Assembly: GCF_000006565.2 (NCBI RefSeq)
Contig: NC_031479.1
Location: 4,304,289-4,368,288, forward strand
Reading direction: 5' to 3'
DNA: 64,000 nucleotides
Origin: Toxoplasma gondii ME49
Lineage: Eukaryota > Apicomplexa > Conoidasida > Eucoccidiorida > Sarcocystidae
Part shown: positions 49,220-61,807 of the stretch, piece after piece
How positions within the stretch are numbered: position 1 is the stretch's first letter
How the letters are laid out: the number at the start of each line of letters is the position of its first letter
Program-made: the position numbers and the translations under genes
Notes under the pieces: generated by a model
Database searches by the model: none
Told to the model about the DNA's origin: nothing
What the model saw: only the letters and a program-made list of their open reading frames with translations

Positions 49220-52200
49220 ATGTCGATGGAACAGTTGATGGCGCTAGTGCCCTTGGAGGCGGCACTCGCGGGGAAGGAGAAGGGAGGTCGCAAGTCAAGG
49301 TGGGAACGGCCCAAGACGAAGAAGAAAGGCGACTCCAAATGGGGTCCTCCTGAAGTAGGTCGATGCTTCATCCTGCCTCCCCTCTCCTCGTTTCCTTCTT
49401 CCGCGTCTTCTTCTTTGCAGTCTCCTTCCTCACCTCTCTTTCTCGGCTTGCTCTCTACTGGTGGCGAACGCGTACGGATAACAAACGCGCGGCGTTTTGC
49501 GGTGCCCACATCCTCTCCTCTCGAGCTTTTACGGCCTCTCCCTGTGTCTGTGTCTCTCTCGCCTTCTCTCCCTCTCTCTTCATCCTTCGGAATATCTCTC
49601 TGTCTCTCTCCTCCTCTCTCGCCTCTTCTCTCTCGCCTCTTCTCTCTCGCCTCTTCTCTCTCCCTCTCCGTCGACCTCTGTGTCCCTCTGAATCTCTCCT
49701 CTCTCTTTTTCTCTGTTTCTCTGCCTCCGTGTTGCTGTCGCCTTCTCTCTCCGCCGCTCTGCCCTCTCTACAGCGCTCCCTCCGTCTTTTCGGACTCTGC
49801 CGCCATACCCTAAACGGTCTCCACCTTCTCTGTGGCTGCGCCGCGAGGAGATGCTGTTTTCGCGCATGCGCCTCTCTCGGTGTCTCGGCTGCGACCTTTC
49901 GTCGCCGTCGCGCGACGTCTTCTCACCATCTGAGGCTTCCCGTCGGCGCAGCCGCTTCGTAGGTTCCCGCGTCTCTCGTCTTCTGCGTTCCTTCGCAGGA
50001 CAAAGACTTCCTACCGCCGCCCTACGTGGACCTCCCTGTGGGCATGACAGCTCCGCAGATGGACCGATTCCTGCGCGAGCAGCGCTTCGACGATCTGCAG
50101 AGGAAACTCGCCAATGGCGAATTCGAGTTCGGGGACCCCGACATCCGACCGCCTTCGCCTCCGCCTGTCTACGACCGAAACGGAGGTCGAATCAACACCC
50201 GAGAAGTCAGGTGAGCGCCTGTCAACCGACGCCAGATGGAGGGAGAGCGAGAAGGAGAACGAGGAGGCAGAGAACAAACGCGCGAGACACAAGGGAACGG
50301 AAGAGAGAACACAGAAAAACCGAAGGAGAAGAGAGAAAACACGAGAGGGAGAAAACAAGGAGAAGAAGAAAGAGAAAATCCGAGAGAGAACAAGAGAAAG
50401 AGAGACAAGAAAGATAAGAGAGAGAGAACAAGCGAGAGAACAATGGGGGATGAGAGACAGAGAGGTGAGGGAAGCGAGGAGAGAAGAGACGACCACGGAG
50501 GCGGATCCGGCGGCATGTTTCGTTCAGCTGGTGACCCATTCACATGAGATATCGGCGAAAGGTTGCGGGCGCTCCACCGATGCAAGCGGGGGTGTTTTTT
50601 GCCTGGTTTCTTGATGTTTGTGGATCCACTCGGATGCCATGTGCGATTCCAGCTTCGGCCGCATACGCGTTGTGTCTCTTTGCAGAGTCCGGAGTGCCAT
50701 GGTGGCGGAGCAACAGCGTCTGACCGAGTTCATGGTGAAGCATTTGCCAGGCTTTGTTCCACCTCCGGACTGGAAGCCGTCGAAGAAGATCCGAAGAATT
50801 GAAATCCCTCTCGACAAGGTGAGGAAGAAGCGCATGCAACCAACACCTGGGAGACGGAGAGAAGGACGACTCAGCGTTGGTGGCGAGGAGACGGCAGCGC
50901 GCGACCGGAGGAGGGGCTCGTGGAGAACACAGGACAGCAGTCTCTACTTTTGTTTTCCTTCTGAAGACGCACACAGAGAGAGAGAGACAGAACGGCGCAG
51001 GGTGAACTAGTGCGAAGGAGAGGAAGATGAGAGAGTCGAAGCAACAACCGTGGAAACTTGCGAACCAGGAAGCTTTGGTTTTCGATTTTCTTTCTCGCAT
51101 CTGTGTGTTCAGTATCCAGACTATAACTTCATGGGCATTATAATCGGACCCCGAGGCTGCAATCACAAACGCCTGGAGGCCGAGAGCGGCACGACGATTT
51201 CCGTCAGAGGACGCGGGACGCAGGTACGAATGAAGCGCCAACTTCTTCGTCTCTTCTCTGTCGGGAGCCATGTCCACGTTTCGCCTCCAGTGTGCTTGTC
51301 TCTTTTTTCTGATTTTTGCTTCGGTGTCAGGATTTCTGTCGCTCGCCCACCGTTTTCCCCTTGCTGTGCCCTCTGTATGCGCCCGTGTTTGTGCGAGACT
51401 TCCTCGTCTCCGTCTTCTTTCTCCAGAGACTCTTCCTTCTTCTGTTCCTGGGGCTCTGCCGGTCTTTCAGTTTCCTGCCTTCCCCCCAAATCTCTTCATC
51501 GCGTACGCGCCTTCTTCTCGTGTGTCTTCGTCTTCTCTCTGCTCACTGTTTCCTTCAGTCTCAACTTCCGGCGGTTCGTTCGCCAATCCTTTTCGTTCTC
51601 TCCCTTTTTGCTCTGCATTTCAGAAAGAAGGAAAACGCGACCACCAGACGGAGGAGGAGGCGTCGATGCCAATGCACGTCCACATCTGCGGAGACACTGA
51701 AGAAGCCGTCGAGGTGAGAGACCCAGCTGTCTCCTGTCTCTTTTTTTCCTCTCCTGTCCCTTTTTTTCCTCTCCTGTCTCTTTGTTTCCTCCTTTTGCCT
51801 CTCCCCTGTGTTGACGAGGTTAGGCTATGCGTCGCATGCGTCGCCTTCGCCTTCGTCCTGGCCCGGGCGTCAAGAGACTTCTCTTCGCCTGGTTTCTTTC
51901 TTCTCCCCTCTCCCATCCGCTGTTGGGTTCTTCCCCGCTTAGTCGTTTCGTTCGCTTCTTTCTTCTTTGTCTCCGTCTCTTTTCATCTCTCTCTTCGTCC
52001 TCGTCGTGTGTCTGCCGCGCCCTCTCTCCTCTCCTCTCCTCTCGTCTCCTCTCCTCTCTCGTGACAGAGAAGACTGCAGTGCTGCAAGACACAGCTCTCG
52101 AGTTGAAAGAACTCGTCCTCTGTGTTCCTCCGCGTCCTCCTTCTTCCTGCTGCCCTCTTCGGTCTTTTCCCTGCTTTATAAGAACCGAAAAAAGACGAAG

Positions 52201-52525
52201 GCTTCTGCCGACTGCGCTTGTGCTTGACTCTCCTCGCTAGAAAGCGCTGGCTCTCATCGAACCGCTCCTAGATCCTCTCCACCCCGCACATGAAGAGTTC
52301 AAGAAACGCGGCCTCGAACAGCTGGCTCTCGTGAATGGCGTCAACTACTCCGATCTGGAGCAGCGTCGCTGTCCTATCTGCCAGGGCACTGGCCACACAG
52401 GTGAGAAAAACCTTCTCCACGCAGAGATAACCTTGCCTCAAACTCCTCTAATCATTAGGCACACACATCATCTGAGTCGTCCCCACCTGCGTTGAAAACA
52501 CAACCCTATACATACATATATATAC

Positions 52526-52556
<31 letters not shown>

Positions 52557-52684
52557 CATATATACATATTTTTATAGAGCACGTTGGATATTCAAGTGTG
52601 TGTCGGCTATTTTTGTGTTTGGAACTGTGTAGGTTCATGGCCGGAGAAAGAATGCGTTTGAGTTATCGAGCTATATCGATGCGC

Positions 52685-52718
<34 letters not shown>

Positions 52719-55608
52719 GTATATATGTATATGTATGAGTGTATGTATATGGAAGGTTCAGACGTACAGCTGCATGTGCCAGAGAGCATCGTTGTGAGGT
52801 GACCGTCCAGGGTCTTCACGAGACACCGTTCGACTTGCCTGAGATACTCGAGAACACCAACGGATTTTTGTATACCTGCGTCCAAATGGATTTTTTACGT
52901 CTCTATGTACGCAGTGATTTGTCATCTTGGCGTGTACTTGCGGCCTGGCTTGCCTATTCTTTTCCTCTGTGATGCGTTGCTGTTTGTGCAGCGCAAGACT
53001 GCCCAGACGCTCAGGAGCTTCAGCCATTCAAGAAACCGGAAGTGGTAAGACGCCTTGCAAGACGTTTTTTCGGAAGTGCTCTCGCATGCATGCACAAAGA
53101 AGAAGCTGTGTTGACGGCACTCTGTGCGAAGATGCGAGATGCCAAGAGGAAGCCTTCGGACTGGTTGCATTTCTGTCTCTCCCTCCACATGAGCAGACCT
53201 GTACGTCTACTCGTCAGGAAGCTTGGTGGCTGTCTCCCCTGGTCGTTGTTATCTCTGTTCCTGTCTCCACAATGGGCAACCCCAGGTCCACGCACGCAGT
53301 GATGTGCCTGGGCGATGGACCGGTCTTCTGAAGCGTTTCGAGACGCGAGCGACCACTGCAACTGTCGTCTTACGCCACTGCACACTCGTTGGGGACCTCA
53401 GTTGCTTTCCCTTCGGCTGCGGAGCCTTTACACTCCCCACAAAAGGCGAGACACCCTGGTGCATGCCTGCACAGATGCTCACCGGCGGCAGACAGAGGCC
53501 GGTCGACTGAAACTGTGGCTTTCCGCCGACTTTGTGGACCTTCGCCTTTTGAGTTTTCTGCGGATTTCTTTCTCCAGCGCTGCGCGTTGTGTGGAGATTT
53601 TGGACATGTCACGATGGACTGCAAACTGAGACAGAACGGCCCTGTAGGAGTGGCAGCCCCTCCGCCGCCACCGCCAACCGTCGGCCGCAGTCGGGAAGAA
53701 CAAATGAAGATGGATGCGGTACGTCAAACGCATACAAGCAAATACACTTGGGCATCCCCCTATATATATATATATATATATGCATATATATATATATATA
53801 TATGTATGTAAGCGTGCATGTGGATATGGGTCTCTCTCTGGGGGCGTCTGTTGATGTACATACGTGTCGCTATTGTTCAACTATATCTGTATATATACAT
53901 CTGTATATCTATATCTGTATATATATATATATATTATTTTTGCATATATATTATCAGTGTTTGATTTTGTGTGAACCGATACGCATCTGTATGTGGGCAT
54001 GGCTGTGTATGGTTCAACTAAATGGCGCATGTGTCTGTGTGCATCTTTATCTTCCTTCGTCTCTCTGCATCTGTTGATGTCTCTCTACTTCTCTCTCTAT
54101 CTATCTGTGTATCTCACCTCTGTGCGTCTGTGTCTTTACCTCTTTCTCTTTCTGTGTTTCTCTGTGTATTGTTAGAGAGCATGCATCGGAGCTGTTGCTG
54201 TGTGCGTTTTGGTTTCAGGAGTATCGCAAAATGATGAGTGAGCTGACAGGGGATTCCACTCTGGACGCTTTGGACGAGCCGACTCTGTCGAGTCCAGAGC
54301 AGCCGTCCAACATCGCTCGCGCGTCGCCTTACGCCTCGGCGACGCCGGGTGCCCAAACTGCGACGCCTCCGCCGGGCGTCTCACCTTCCTTCGACCGCTC
54401 TTCTCCCTCGCCTTACGCGGCCTACGGGCGCCGTGGCGGCCGCATGGGAGGGCCTGTCCCGCCGCCGCCTCCGATGGCCGGACCTCCGGGAGAGGGCATG
54501 CCCGGCGGCTTTGCCTGCGGGCCAACTGGCCCCGGGACCATGCGGGGCCGCCCTGGCCTGGGGTACTGCGGGTCTCCCGCGGACGGCCCGCCGGGGGGCT
54601 TCGCTTGCGGGCCAACTGGCCCCGGGGCCATGCGGGGCCGCCCTGGCCTGGGGTACGGGGGGCGCGGGGGACGAATGTTTGGAGGCGATGATGACAGGAA
54701 CGCGTTCATGCGTCGAGGAGGCCCTGAGTTCTGGAGAGACAACGGAGACCGAGGAGATGGCGAGTTTGGGTCCAATGACCCGCGGTCTTGGGGCAGGGGC
54801 AACGACGGCATGCGACCAGGAGGCGGACCTGGAGGACGCTCTCCCTATCCCGAGATCATGATGCCTCCCATGGGAGTGCCAGGTACGTGCAGTAGCGGAG
54901 TCTTCTTCTCTCTGTACGTCGGCTTATATGCGGTCCGTATCGACGCGCGACGTTATATTTGCTTTCCGTGTGCTGCATGCCCCTGACTGTTGTGCGGCTC
55001 TGACGCGTACGGGACGCACGCGTTTCAATGTTGATTGTCTTTCTTATTTCCTGAACTCCGCTTGCTGCTTTCGAGTGCTGGATCTGTTCGTTCGTGTGTT
55101 TTCCTTCTATTCAGCTGAGCTCGTGGGTCTTTTTTACATCTGGCGATTCCCTTTTTTAATACCCTTTCCATCTGTCATCTTGGGAACCCCGTTCTCCTCT
55201 CCTCTTCGTCTCTGCCTCCTTCGTCTCCCTTCTCAGCTTCTTCTCTCCCCGATTCCTGTTTGCTTCTTCTTCCACGTCTCTTCGCTGCTACAGGCATGCC
55301 TCCGCCTTGGGGAGGAGTGCCGCCTCCCAGCATGATGGGTGGTCCCGCCATGAGCCAGCCGTCGGGGCCGGACGGCAGCGGGCCTGGAGGCCCCGGACCG
55401 AATCGAAGTAAGCTCGCAGAACTTCGGAACTGGAGGAAGTTTGACATCCAACACGAACAGAGTTTTGCGCGTCCTCCCTGCACCCACTTCTGGGCCTCTG
55501 CATAAATCACCAAATGCACATACCCAAGCAAACTGTGATACATACGCTTTTATATGTGGACATGCCGCCATATATATATATATATATTCATATATATTCA
55601 TATATATT

Positions 55609-55643
<35 letters not shown>

Positions 55644-56366
55644 GTATTGGATAGAACGGCCGCTGAGTCAGCAGTCGGTCGCCTGAGCCAGTTCGTTGTT
55701 GTCCTTGTAGTGTTGCTGTCATCAGTTTCCAGTGTCTGTGCCGCATGGGACTGGAGTGTGGAGATGTTTCACACCCCCGCGGTCTTCTTCTGGGGTTGCA
55801 GTTGAACCTCGTGGGGAGAAGATTCGTAAGGCCTCTCAAAACTGTATCCGCTCAAGCGCATGCAGTGGAACTTCGTCTCTCTCGCTGCCTTTTTACCGCT
55901 CTTTTCCACTCTGTCTCCACTCCCATGTGACCTCTGTCGACTGTGGGTGCTTTCGTCTTCTCCTTTGCATTCTGCAGCGGTTTCTGTGCGTGCATGTTGC
56001 TCCGCAGTGGGTGGCCCTGCGTCGGGCGGTGGGCCTAACTACTCGTGGGCCCAAGGCCCTTTCCCTGGGGCCTTCGCACCGCCAGTGTGGGGTCAGCACT
56101 CAGGCTCGATAGGCCCCGGGAGCTCCCCCGGCGCGAGTGACGCGGGAGGCGCGGCTCGGCCTGCGGCAGGCGGCCGTGGCGGCTTTGAGCCGTGGGGATT
56201 CCCCGGAGCCTCCGGCGCGCCTCAAGAGCCCCACAGCGGCGCTGCTTCGGGGACCGGACCGTTCCCCCCTCTCCCCATGGCCCCTGCTGGGGCGCCGCCG
56301 CCGGCCCCCGACGCGGATGATGGACTGGATAAGAACGACGACGACAACATGGACATGAACGACTGA
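49220..56366 (+). CDS. SF1: Branch-point-binding protein, splicing factor 1
   Basis: SF1/BBP binds the intron branch point in the early spliceosome and pairs with U2AF65. Eleven exons close in phase (723 residues): 49220-49354, 49999-50210, 50686-50818, 51113-51223, 51624-51713, 52241-52400, 52992-53044, 53578-53718, 54219-54882, 55294-55407 and 56008-56366. A U2AF-ligand motif, RKSRWERP, surrounds W28. The SF1 helix-hairpin follows in exon 2 (RFLREQRFDDLQRKLANGEF), then PPSPPPVY and INTREVR. The KH domain starts near residue 161 with YPDYNFMGIIIGPRGCNHKR, followed by a QUA2-like region, RGLEQLALVNGVNYSDLEQR. Two CCHC zinc knuckles lie at 271-284 (CPICQGTGHTAQDC) and 300-313 (CALCGDFGHVTMDC). 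The rest is Pro/Gly-rich with an acidic end. Recognition is clear; the exact exon 9 to 11 borders are less certain than the core. Confidence 0.95.
49375..49790 (+). repeat. CT-rich tract in SF1 intron 1, with 14-bp tandem repeat
   Basis: The intron is almost purely C and T on the plus strand. Within it, GCCTCTTCTCTCTC repeats three times at 49621-49662. It may act as a long polypyrimidine tract or simply be a simple-sequence expansion. Confidence 0.85.
50229..50470 (+). repeat. GA-rich tract in SF1 intron 2
   Basis: About 240 bases are almost purely A and G (units such as GAGAGA, GAAGA, GAACA). This strand bias is the reverse of introns 1, 4 and 5 of the same gene, which are C/T-rich. Confidence 0.85.
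52506..52740. repeat. TA-rich microsatellites in SF1 intron 6
   Basis: Two runs of TA with TATG/TACA interruptions, about 52506-52577 and 52683-52735. Confidence 0.85.
53760..53935. repeat. TA-rich microsatellites in SF1 intron 8
   Basis: Runs at about 53760-53811 and 53882-53934, separated by unique sequence. Confidence 0.85.
54504..54657 (+). repeat. Near-identical 90-bp (30-residue) repeat in SF1 exon 9
   Basis: The unit beginning GGFACGPTGPG recurs exactly 90 bases later with only a few changes; the second copy (from 54594) is cut short after about 64 bases. It keeps the reading frame and encodes Gly/Pro/Arg-rich sequence. Confidence 0.92.
54919..54933 (+). promoter_or_regulatory. TRP-2-like element in SF1 intron 9
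   Basis: TCGGCTTATATGCGG matches 14 of 15 bases of the recalled TRP-2 element TCGGCTTATATTCGG. It differs at the same position as the copy in RPL7 intron 2. It lies about 35 bases into the intron. Confidence 0.35.
55570..55648. repeat. TA-rich microsatellite in SF1 intron 10
   Basis: TA runs with TTCA interruptions. Confidence 0.85.
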
Positions 56367-56979
56367 GGATCGAGTGGAGATGGGAATCGTGCGAAGGGCA
56401 ATCTCGCAGAGTCTCAAGAGAAACACAGATCCTTGTCTGTCTACAGTCGCGCGACGTCTATCTTTGTATATATATATATATATATATATATGTGCGTATA
56501 TGTATATACATGTAAGGATGCATATCTATCTGTATGTAATTGTAAAGATAAACGCATATGCATACACATATACATAAATATATATATATGTAGATTTATA
56601 TGTATATATAAGAGCGGCTGGCGGATTGACAGCCCCGAAGCAGGCGAAGGCCGAGATAGCAAGACAGCTTACGACCCCCCGGTTACGGGGAGAAAGAGAC
56701 AAAGAGACAGGATCGAGCACGGTGCGAGAAGACGTTGTATGAAAAATTACAGGAAGAAAATAGATAATGGGGCGTTGGTCTTGAGTCACGCTGGCGACAG
56801 CCAGGGAACCTGCCGGAGGCCCAGGCGACAGAGGAACGCCGTTTTTTGCTCAAACCCGCAGAAATTCACATCACAGGGAGCACCACGTTTCGTCGAAATT
56901 GATGCACTCTCGGTTTTTCATGACGCGAACCTATCCACATATATACATATATGTATATTTATATACAAGCACATTTTTG

Positions 56980-57014
<35 letters not shown>

Positions 57015-58315
57015 ATACATGTGGCGCGTGGAGAGAGACCTTGATGGATACGTATACAGACAGTCGGACGATTGTCTGAGGTCCGATGCGCCGACGCCTT
57101 CTTCAGATGACTGGAAGACGCATGGCGCGAAGCAGTTAATGCCTCGTTGAAAATTTAAATGTTTTTGGTCTAGAGGGTAGACATGTGTGTACCTGTGTTT
57201 ACATGCATATGCATCTTTCTTGCGGGCTGGTGAAGTGGTGATCGAATAAACGCGTGCATGCAGTAAAGGCTGCCACGAGGTGGGCTCGGAGTTTGGCAGC
57301 TGCATGCGATGGACGGTGCTGTCTGGTTCCAGCGTATACAAAGGCGTTATCGATTTTTCCTCTCGTGTGTCTGACTGGTCATGTAGGCTCTTGTTGTGTG
57401 TCTACGAGATGAAGCGTGTGCTTTTTCATTTTGCAAGACGTTGTAGTTTTCGTGTATGTCGCCTCGTTCCTAGAAAGACACCCACCCCAAAACCAGACGC
57501 AAGCGCTATTCCAGAAGCTGGCTCACCACTACTCTCTTGTTCTTCTGTCTTACCTTTTCTCTGTGACCTTGCTTCTTTTTGAGTACGTCTCTCCCTTTTT
57601 CTTTGATCTCATCCATGACTGGTCTTTAGCACTTGCTTCCTTTCTCTCTCTCTTTCCGCCACCGCGCTTCGCGGCTCGATCACTGCTGGCGTTTGTTGTT
57701 CACGGCTCTCTGTCTCGTCTCTGCTTGGCAGCTTAAGCAGTTGGTTGAATTTACACCTACTCCGTTCAGAACCGGGATGAAGATTCGGCATTTCTTCACT
57801 GGGCAAGGGAAAAGCATCCACACACGAACGCATTCCCCGACTTTGGCGGTTTAGGGTGTACACCCACTTGGCCGTTTGGAAAGGGCAGCCGCCTGAAACC
57901 GCAGCCCCAGAGTCTTACCACAAGCCACCAGTTTTCGAAGAGAGTCACTTGGAGAAATCTCACACGCAAAAGCGACAGAGAGGCTCTCAATTGCATTCGC
58001 AGAAGTAAACACAATCGAGAAATGGAGAAGAGGAAACAAGAGAAAATAAAGATTCGCCATGGGTCAGAAGGAAGAACGCTCTGTTCTTCGCCCTGTGGTC
58101 TGTCTCGGATTTAGTGCCAGTTCTTTCCGCCCCGGACCAGACCGAGTCTTCTTTGCTTTCCCCTTCTTCCTCGTTTCGTCCCCTTCTTCCTCGTTGCGCT
58201 CGCCTTGCCTCTTCGCCTGCTCCCTCCGTTGTACTCTCTGTTGCTTCCTGTGAGACTGAATTTCTCATTTTTTCTCAACTATTCTCTCCCACTGTCTCTT
58301 CCTCTTTCCACACCT
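56367..58315. other. Tail-to-tail region between SF1 and the RIC1-domain gene
   Basis: Both 3' UTRs should lie here. TA-rich runs occupy about 56465-56609 and 56936-57026. No gene was recognised; open frames over the TA runs encode only Tyr/Ile repeats. Confidence 0.5.
56465..57026. repeat. TA-rich microsatellites downstream of SF1
   Basis: Two clusters of TA/TATG/TACA repeats, at about 56465-56609 and 56936-57026, are separated by unique sequence. Confidence 0.85.
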
Positions 58316-61300
58316 TCACCGAGCATTTTGCGCCAGAGAAGTCAACCACTCCAGCAAAGCGCGGGACATCCCCGTCCAGCCGCCTTCGTCCTTTCGCCTC
58401 TCGCGTTTGCTGTTGTTCTCTTCGTCGCTTTCTCCCAATCCCTCCAAAGCACGACGTTCACTTTCTTCTCGCTGCTTTGCCTCTCCGCTTCGACCTCGAC
58501 GTTCTTTCTCCATCTGTACACGACACCGCAGCGACGGAGCAAGAGCAAAGATCCTCTTGACCCCCGCTTCGTCCCTGGCCGCAGCCAGAAGAGCCAGCGC
58601 AAGAACCGGCAAATCAGCTGAAATGAAGACGCGAAGAAAGAATTGACACAAATTCTCCACTGCGTCGCTCAGGGCGACTTCGCCATCGCTCCCGGCAACG
58701 AAGGCCGGCGGGGCCAAGCGACTCGGCAGAAGCCACGGTGAGGAAGGCGAAGCTGCTTTGTCAAACTGCATGCTCGAAGGCGTCGAACTGAGGGGTCCTG
58801 TTCTTCGTTCTGTCGGCGACTGGCTGGACGCAGAAGATTCCGGAAGAATCATGTCGTCTCGCATCCAAAACTCCCGGAAACTCGGAGGCGAAAGAGGAGT
58901 CACGTAACGACGAACGCCGCTTCGGACTTCCCCGCCACTCTCTTCCACACTTGCCGCATGGTCACTTCGATCAGAAGAGACACCGGAGACAGCCGAATGG
59001 GCAGGAGGCGAGCGACTCAACCATGGAGGACTGTGCGGGTCGACAGACGAACACAGGGACTCGAGCCTACTCGGTTCGAGGCTGGAGTCCACCTGAGAAG
59101 ACAGACAGGGTGTGGTGAGAGTGGGTGTGTCGGACGCCGCAGCAGAAACCTGGGAGAAAAGCGCCTCCCACTGGGACTGAGAAAACACAGAAAACGGCGG
59201 TCCAGGGAGGCCGAGCTGTAGAGACAGCGAGAGCACGACAGCCTCGAAGGGCACCGCTTGCAGCTTCGAGTCCCGAGCCAGCTCCGCAGACGAAGCAGAA
59301 GAAAAAGGAGACGGGGGTGGAGAAGGGTGCTTGGACGACGAAACCACAGAGGAGCTCGAATGACTGAAGGAGGAGCCCAGAGGAGGACCCTCGAGAGAAA
59401 AGAGACGACAGAGCTGCGGCCGCAGGCGCACAAGCCAAGCAGGGAGGTCGAGCGCGAATGCAGAAGTCAACTGGAAGAGGCGAAGCCACTGAAGGTGGGC
59501 GAGGGCGCCCCACAGAGAATCGCCGACACTGTCAACAACCTCTCGGTAGATGCGGATCACTTCCTGTTTTTCTTCGTTGACTTCGTTTTCCGCGCAACCG
59601 ACATGTGCCTCTTTCCTCCTGTCGCTTCCAGAACGCCCGCGCGCGGGAAGTCTCCCTCGATTTGCGTCTCTTTCCCCACACTTGACAAGACCCCTCCGGT
59701 CGGCGGCGCCTGCTGTCTCGTCTTCTCGCTTCACGTGTGTCTCCGCTCTCGGCCTCCTGTCTCCGGGCCAGTGCCTCGGAGGCGCCCAGAGCTTCGGGGC
59801 TCCGTCACGGCCGCTCCAAGGCATCTCAGCTTCCTCTGCATCGCATGCAGTTCCCTGTCCCTCGAGCTCTCTGTCGTCGAAGGCCTCTGTCTCCAGCTCG
59901 GCTGCGCCACACATTTTTCTCGCACGTCCCGTCAACCCAGCGAGGCACTCGCTGCTTGACCCTCGCTCGCTTCTCTCTGTCGCGTTGGGCGCGACGACCG
60001 CGAGGAGGAAACGCACGAGTTTCCTCGCGAGGCCCAAGACCCCAAGGCGAAGGGCGGCTTGGAGCAGAGGGAGGCCGCGCTTCGTCCTCACGGCGAGGCA
60101 GCCTTCGACGTTCTGCAGCAGAAGCAGATAAAGGGAAGCCGTGTGAAGCAGGTGACTCCTCAACGCGTCATCGAAGAAGCTCTGGGGGGGGCGCCCGAGA
60201 AGAGGAAACAAAATCAGAGGGGCGCGCGTAGGATCTGTCTTCCTCACGCAAGATGCCACAACCTTGGCTAGAAGCGACGGATGCTGTCGCGTAAGGAGCT
60301 GCAGAAAAAGGAAGAGAGCTTGACCTCCCGGCAAGGAAGTCAGCTCTTTCTGAGCAGCGACGTATCTCGTCCGCGAACTGGCATACGAACAGCCGCTGGT
60401 GTCTGAGGCCGGATGAGGCGTATGCGCCACAAGCTCGAGCCCCGACAGAGGCGTAGACGAAAACGAAGACACAAACTCGCTATCCACAGAGATCAACAGT
60501 TCATCAAGAGACAAGAAAACCTGCGCCCGTCTCTCCTCGCTTGTCCCTCGTTTCCAGCTCGCCTCGTTTGTCACTCTTTGATGGGCGTTCAATGCGTCGA
60601 GCGTCCTGTGAGACGCGACTGCTTCTGTCTCCTCAAGACTCGTTTCCTTGCCGCGGTTCTCAGACGAAACTCTCGCGTTCGCGCCCGGAGAGCCCCTTGG
60701 TGACCTCTGTCCCGAGGTACAGCGCATGTCTCCTTTTCTGCTTTCCCCCGGCTTCGTGTGAGATGCTGTCGCTCCATCCACACCTGGATTTCTCTCTCCG
60801 GAAAGCGACACAGTCTCTTCTTTTCTTTGTCTTGCTCTGTCTCCTTCCTTTCGCGCGCTCGACGGAAACGCGTCTGTCTGCGTCTGCGGCAAGCTCAGGA
60901 CGTACGCCTCCGGTCTGGCTCCCCCGACGCGGAGAACGGGCCGTTTCTTGTCTCGCCTCTTTGCACACTCCCAAGGCGACTCTGGACTGCGAGCAGAAGC
61001 GTGCACAAGCTTCCATTTGTCGCTCTCTGCTTCGTCGCCAGCTTCTGCCGTTCGAGGCAAAGGCGCGGAGTCGAGTCTCACCGCCGTCGGCAACCCAGTG
61101 GAAACCTGCATCCGGTTGTCTGCTGCGTCTCTACAAGGCTGCTCATGCTTGCGCGTCTGCAAGCGAGAGAGGACACCGTGATCGCGCGACGCAGCACAGG
61201 AAACCGCTTCTTCGAGGCCTTCTGGGCCGTTAGAGTTGGAGGCTCCTGGGGGCCCCCTGAGTCGTTCGGCGTGCGTCCAGGCTCTCAACTCGCGAGAAAA

Positions 61301-61807
61301 AACGGGGAGATATGCGTCCACGAGTTCGTAGAGAGCGAGTTCGACGAGGTGCGAGAAGAAGGGAGACGCTCGAATTTGGAACAACAGTGCAGCAGCGGCT
61401 TCGTACGCCGCAGTGCCCCCACTGCAGGCGAAGAAGGCTGGCGCAGGTGCACACGCCTGCTGCATTAGAAAAGAAGGAAGAGAACAAGACGGGGAAGGAG
61501 AGAGAGAACAAGGAGAAGAAGAGAGAGGGCAACCGGGAGAAGAAGGAGCAGCAGAGACGGAGGGAGGCGAAGCTTGCTGGAGAGGTGATTCGCGATTTTG
61601 GTGAGAGAGAGAAGACTCCGCAGCGACTGACAAAAGACGGGTGAGAAGAGGGTGCAGCGTCGGTTGGAGTTGGAGACGAAGATCGAGTGACGGCGCTGAA
61701 ATTCGAGTCTCGCCTGCTGCTGACGTCTCCACTGAGACAGAAGGCCCCGCAAAACTCGAGCTCAGAAGAGATACGGGCGACGGGGAGCACGCCACCACAA
61801 CTCCCAG
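58316..61807 (-). CDS. RIC1: RIC1-domain protein (RAB6 GEF subunit family), 5' end unresolved
   Basis: RIC1 with RGP1 forms the Golgi exchange factor for RAB6/Ypt6. The recognisable part is the RIC1 C-terminal domain. It has FFSHLVELALYELVD, matching the LPYFNHALELLLHEVLE region, then KVVASCVRKTDPTRAPLILF, SFFDDALRSHLLHTASLYLL, LLLQNVEG and AALRLGVLGLARKLVRFLLA, all in the family order. The exon begins after a good acceptor (TTTTCTCAG) at 61807, reading LGVVVACSPSPVSLL, and runs to TGA at 58316 (1163 residues). The frame stays open to 61873 only with a TTG codon; the first in-frame ATG is at 61465. The N-terminal WD40 half of human RIC1 was not found. Long Ser/Arg/Glu-rich insertions separate the conserved blocks, as in the neighbouring large proteins. 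Confidence 0.7.
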   Translation of the reverse strand: MGVVVACSPSPVSLLSSSFAGPSVSVETSAAGETRISAPSLDLRLQLQPTLHPLLTRLLSVAAESSLSHQNRESPLQQASPPSVSAAPSSPGCPLSSSPCSLSPSPSCSLPSFLMQQACAPAPAFFACSGGTAAYEAAAALLFQIRASPFFSHLVELALYELVDAYLPVFSRELRAWTHAERLRGPPGASNSNGPEGLEEAVSCAASRDHGVLSRLQTRKHEQPCRDAADNRMQVSTGLPTAVRLDSAPLPRTAEAGDEAESDKWKLVHASARSPESPWECAKRRDKKRPVLRVGGARPEAYVLSLPQTQTDAFPSSARKEGDRARQRKEETVSLSGERNPGVDGATASHTKPGESRKGDMRCTSGQRSPRGSPGANARVSSENRGKETSLEETEAVASHRTLDALNAHQRVTNEASWKRGTSEERRAQVFLSLDELLISVDSEFVSSFSSTPLSGLELVAHTPHPASDTSGCSYASSRTRYVAAQKELTSLPGGQALFLFLQLLTRQHPSLLAKVVASCVRKTDPTRAPLILFPLLGRPPQSFFDDALRSHLLHTASLYLLLLQNVEGCLAVRTKRGLPLLQAALRLGVLGLARKLVRFLLAVVAPNATERSERGSSSECLAGLTGRARKMCGAAELETEAFDDRELEGQGTACDAEEAEMPWSGRDGAPKLWAPPRHWPGDRRPRAETHVKREDETAGAADRRGLVKCGERDANRGRLPARGRSGSDRRKEAHVGCAENEVNEEKQEVIRIYREVVDSVGDSLWGALAHLQWLRLFQLTSAFALDLPAWLVRLRPQLCRLFSLEGPPLGSSFSHSSSSVVSSSKHPSPPPSPFSSASSAELARDSKLQAVPFEAVVLSLSLQLGLPGPPFSVFSQSQWEALFSQVSAAASDTPTLTTPCLSSQVDSSLEPSRLESLCSSVDPHSPPWLSRSPPAHSAVSGVSSDRSDHAASVEESGGEVRSGVRRYVTPLSPPSFREFWMRDDMILPESSASSQSPTERRTGPLSSTPSSMQFDKAASPSSPWLLPSRLAPPAFVAGSDGEVALSDAVENLCQFFLRVFISADLPVLALALLAAARDEAGVKRIFALAPSLRCRVQMEKERRGRSGEAKQREESERRALEGLGESDEENNSKRERRKDEGGWTGMSRALLEWLTSLAQNAR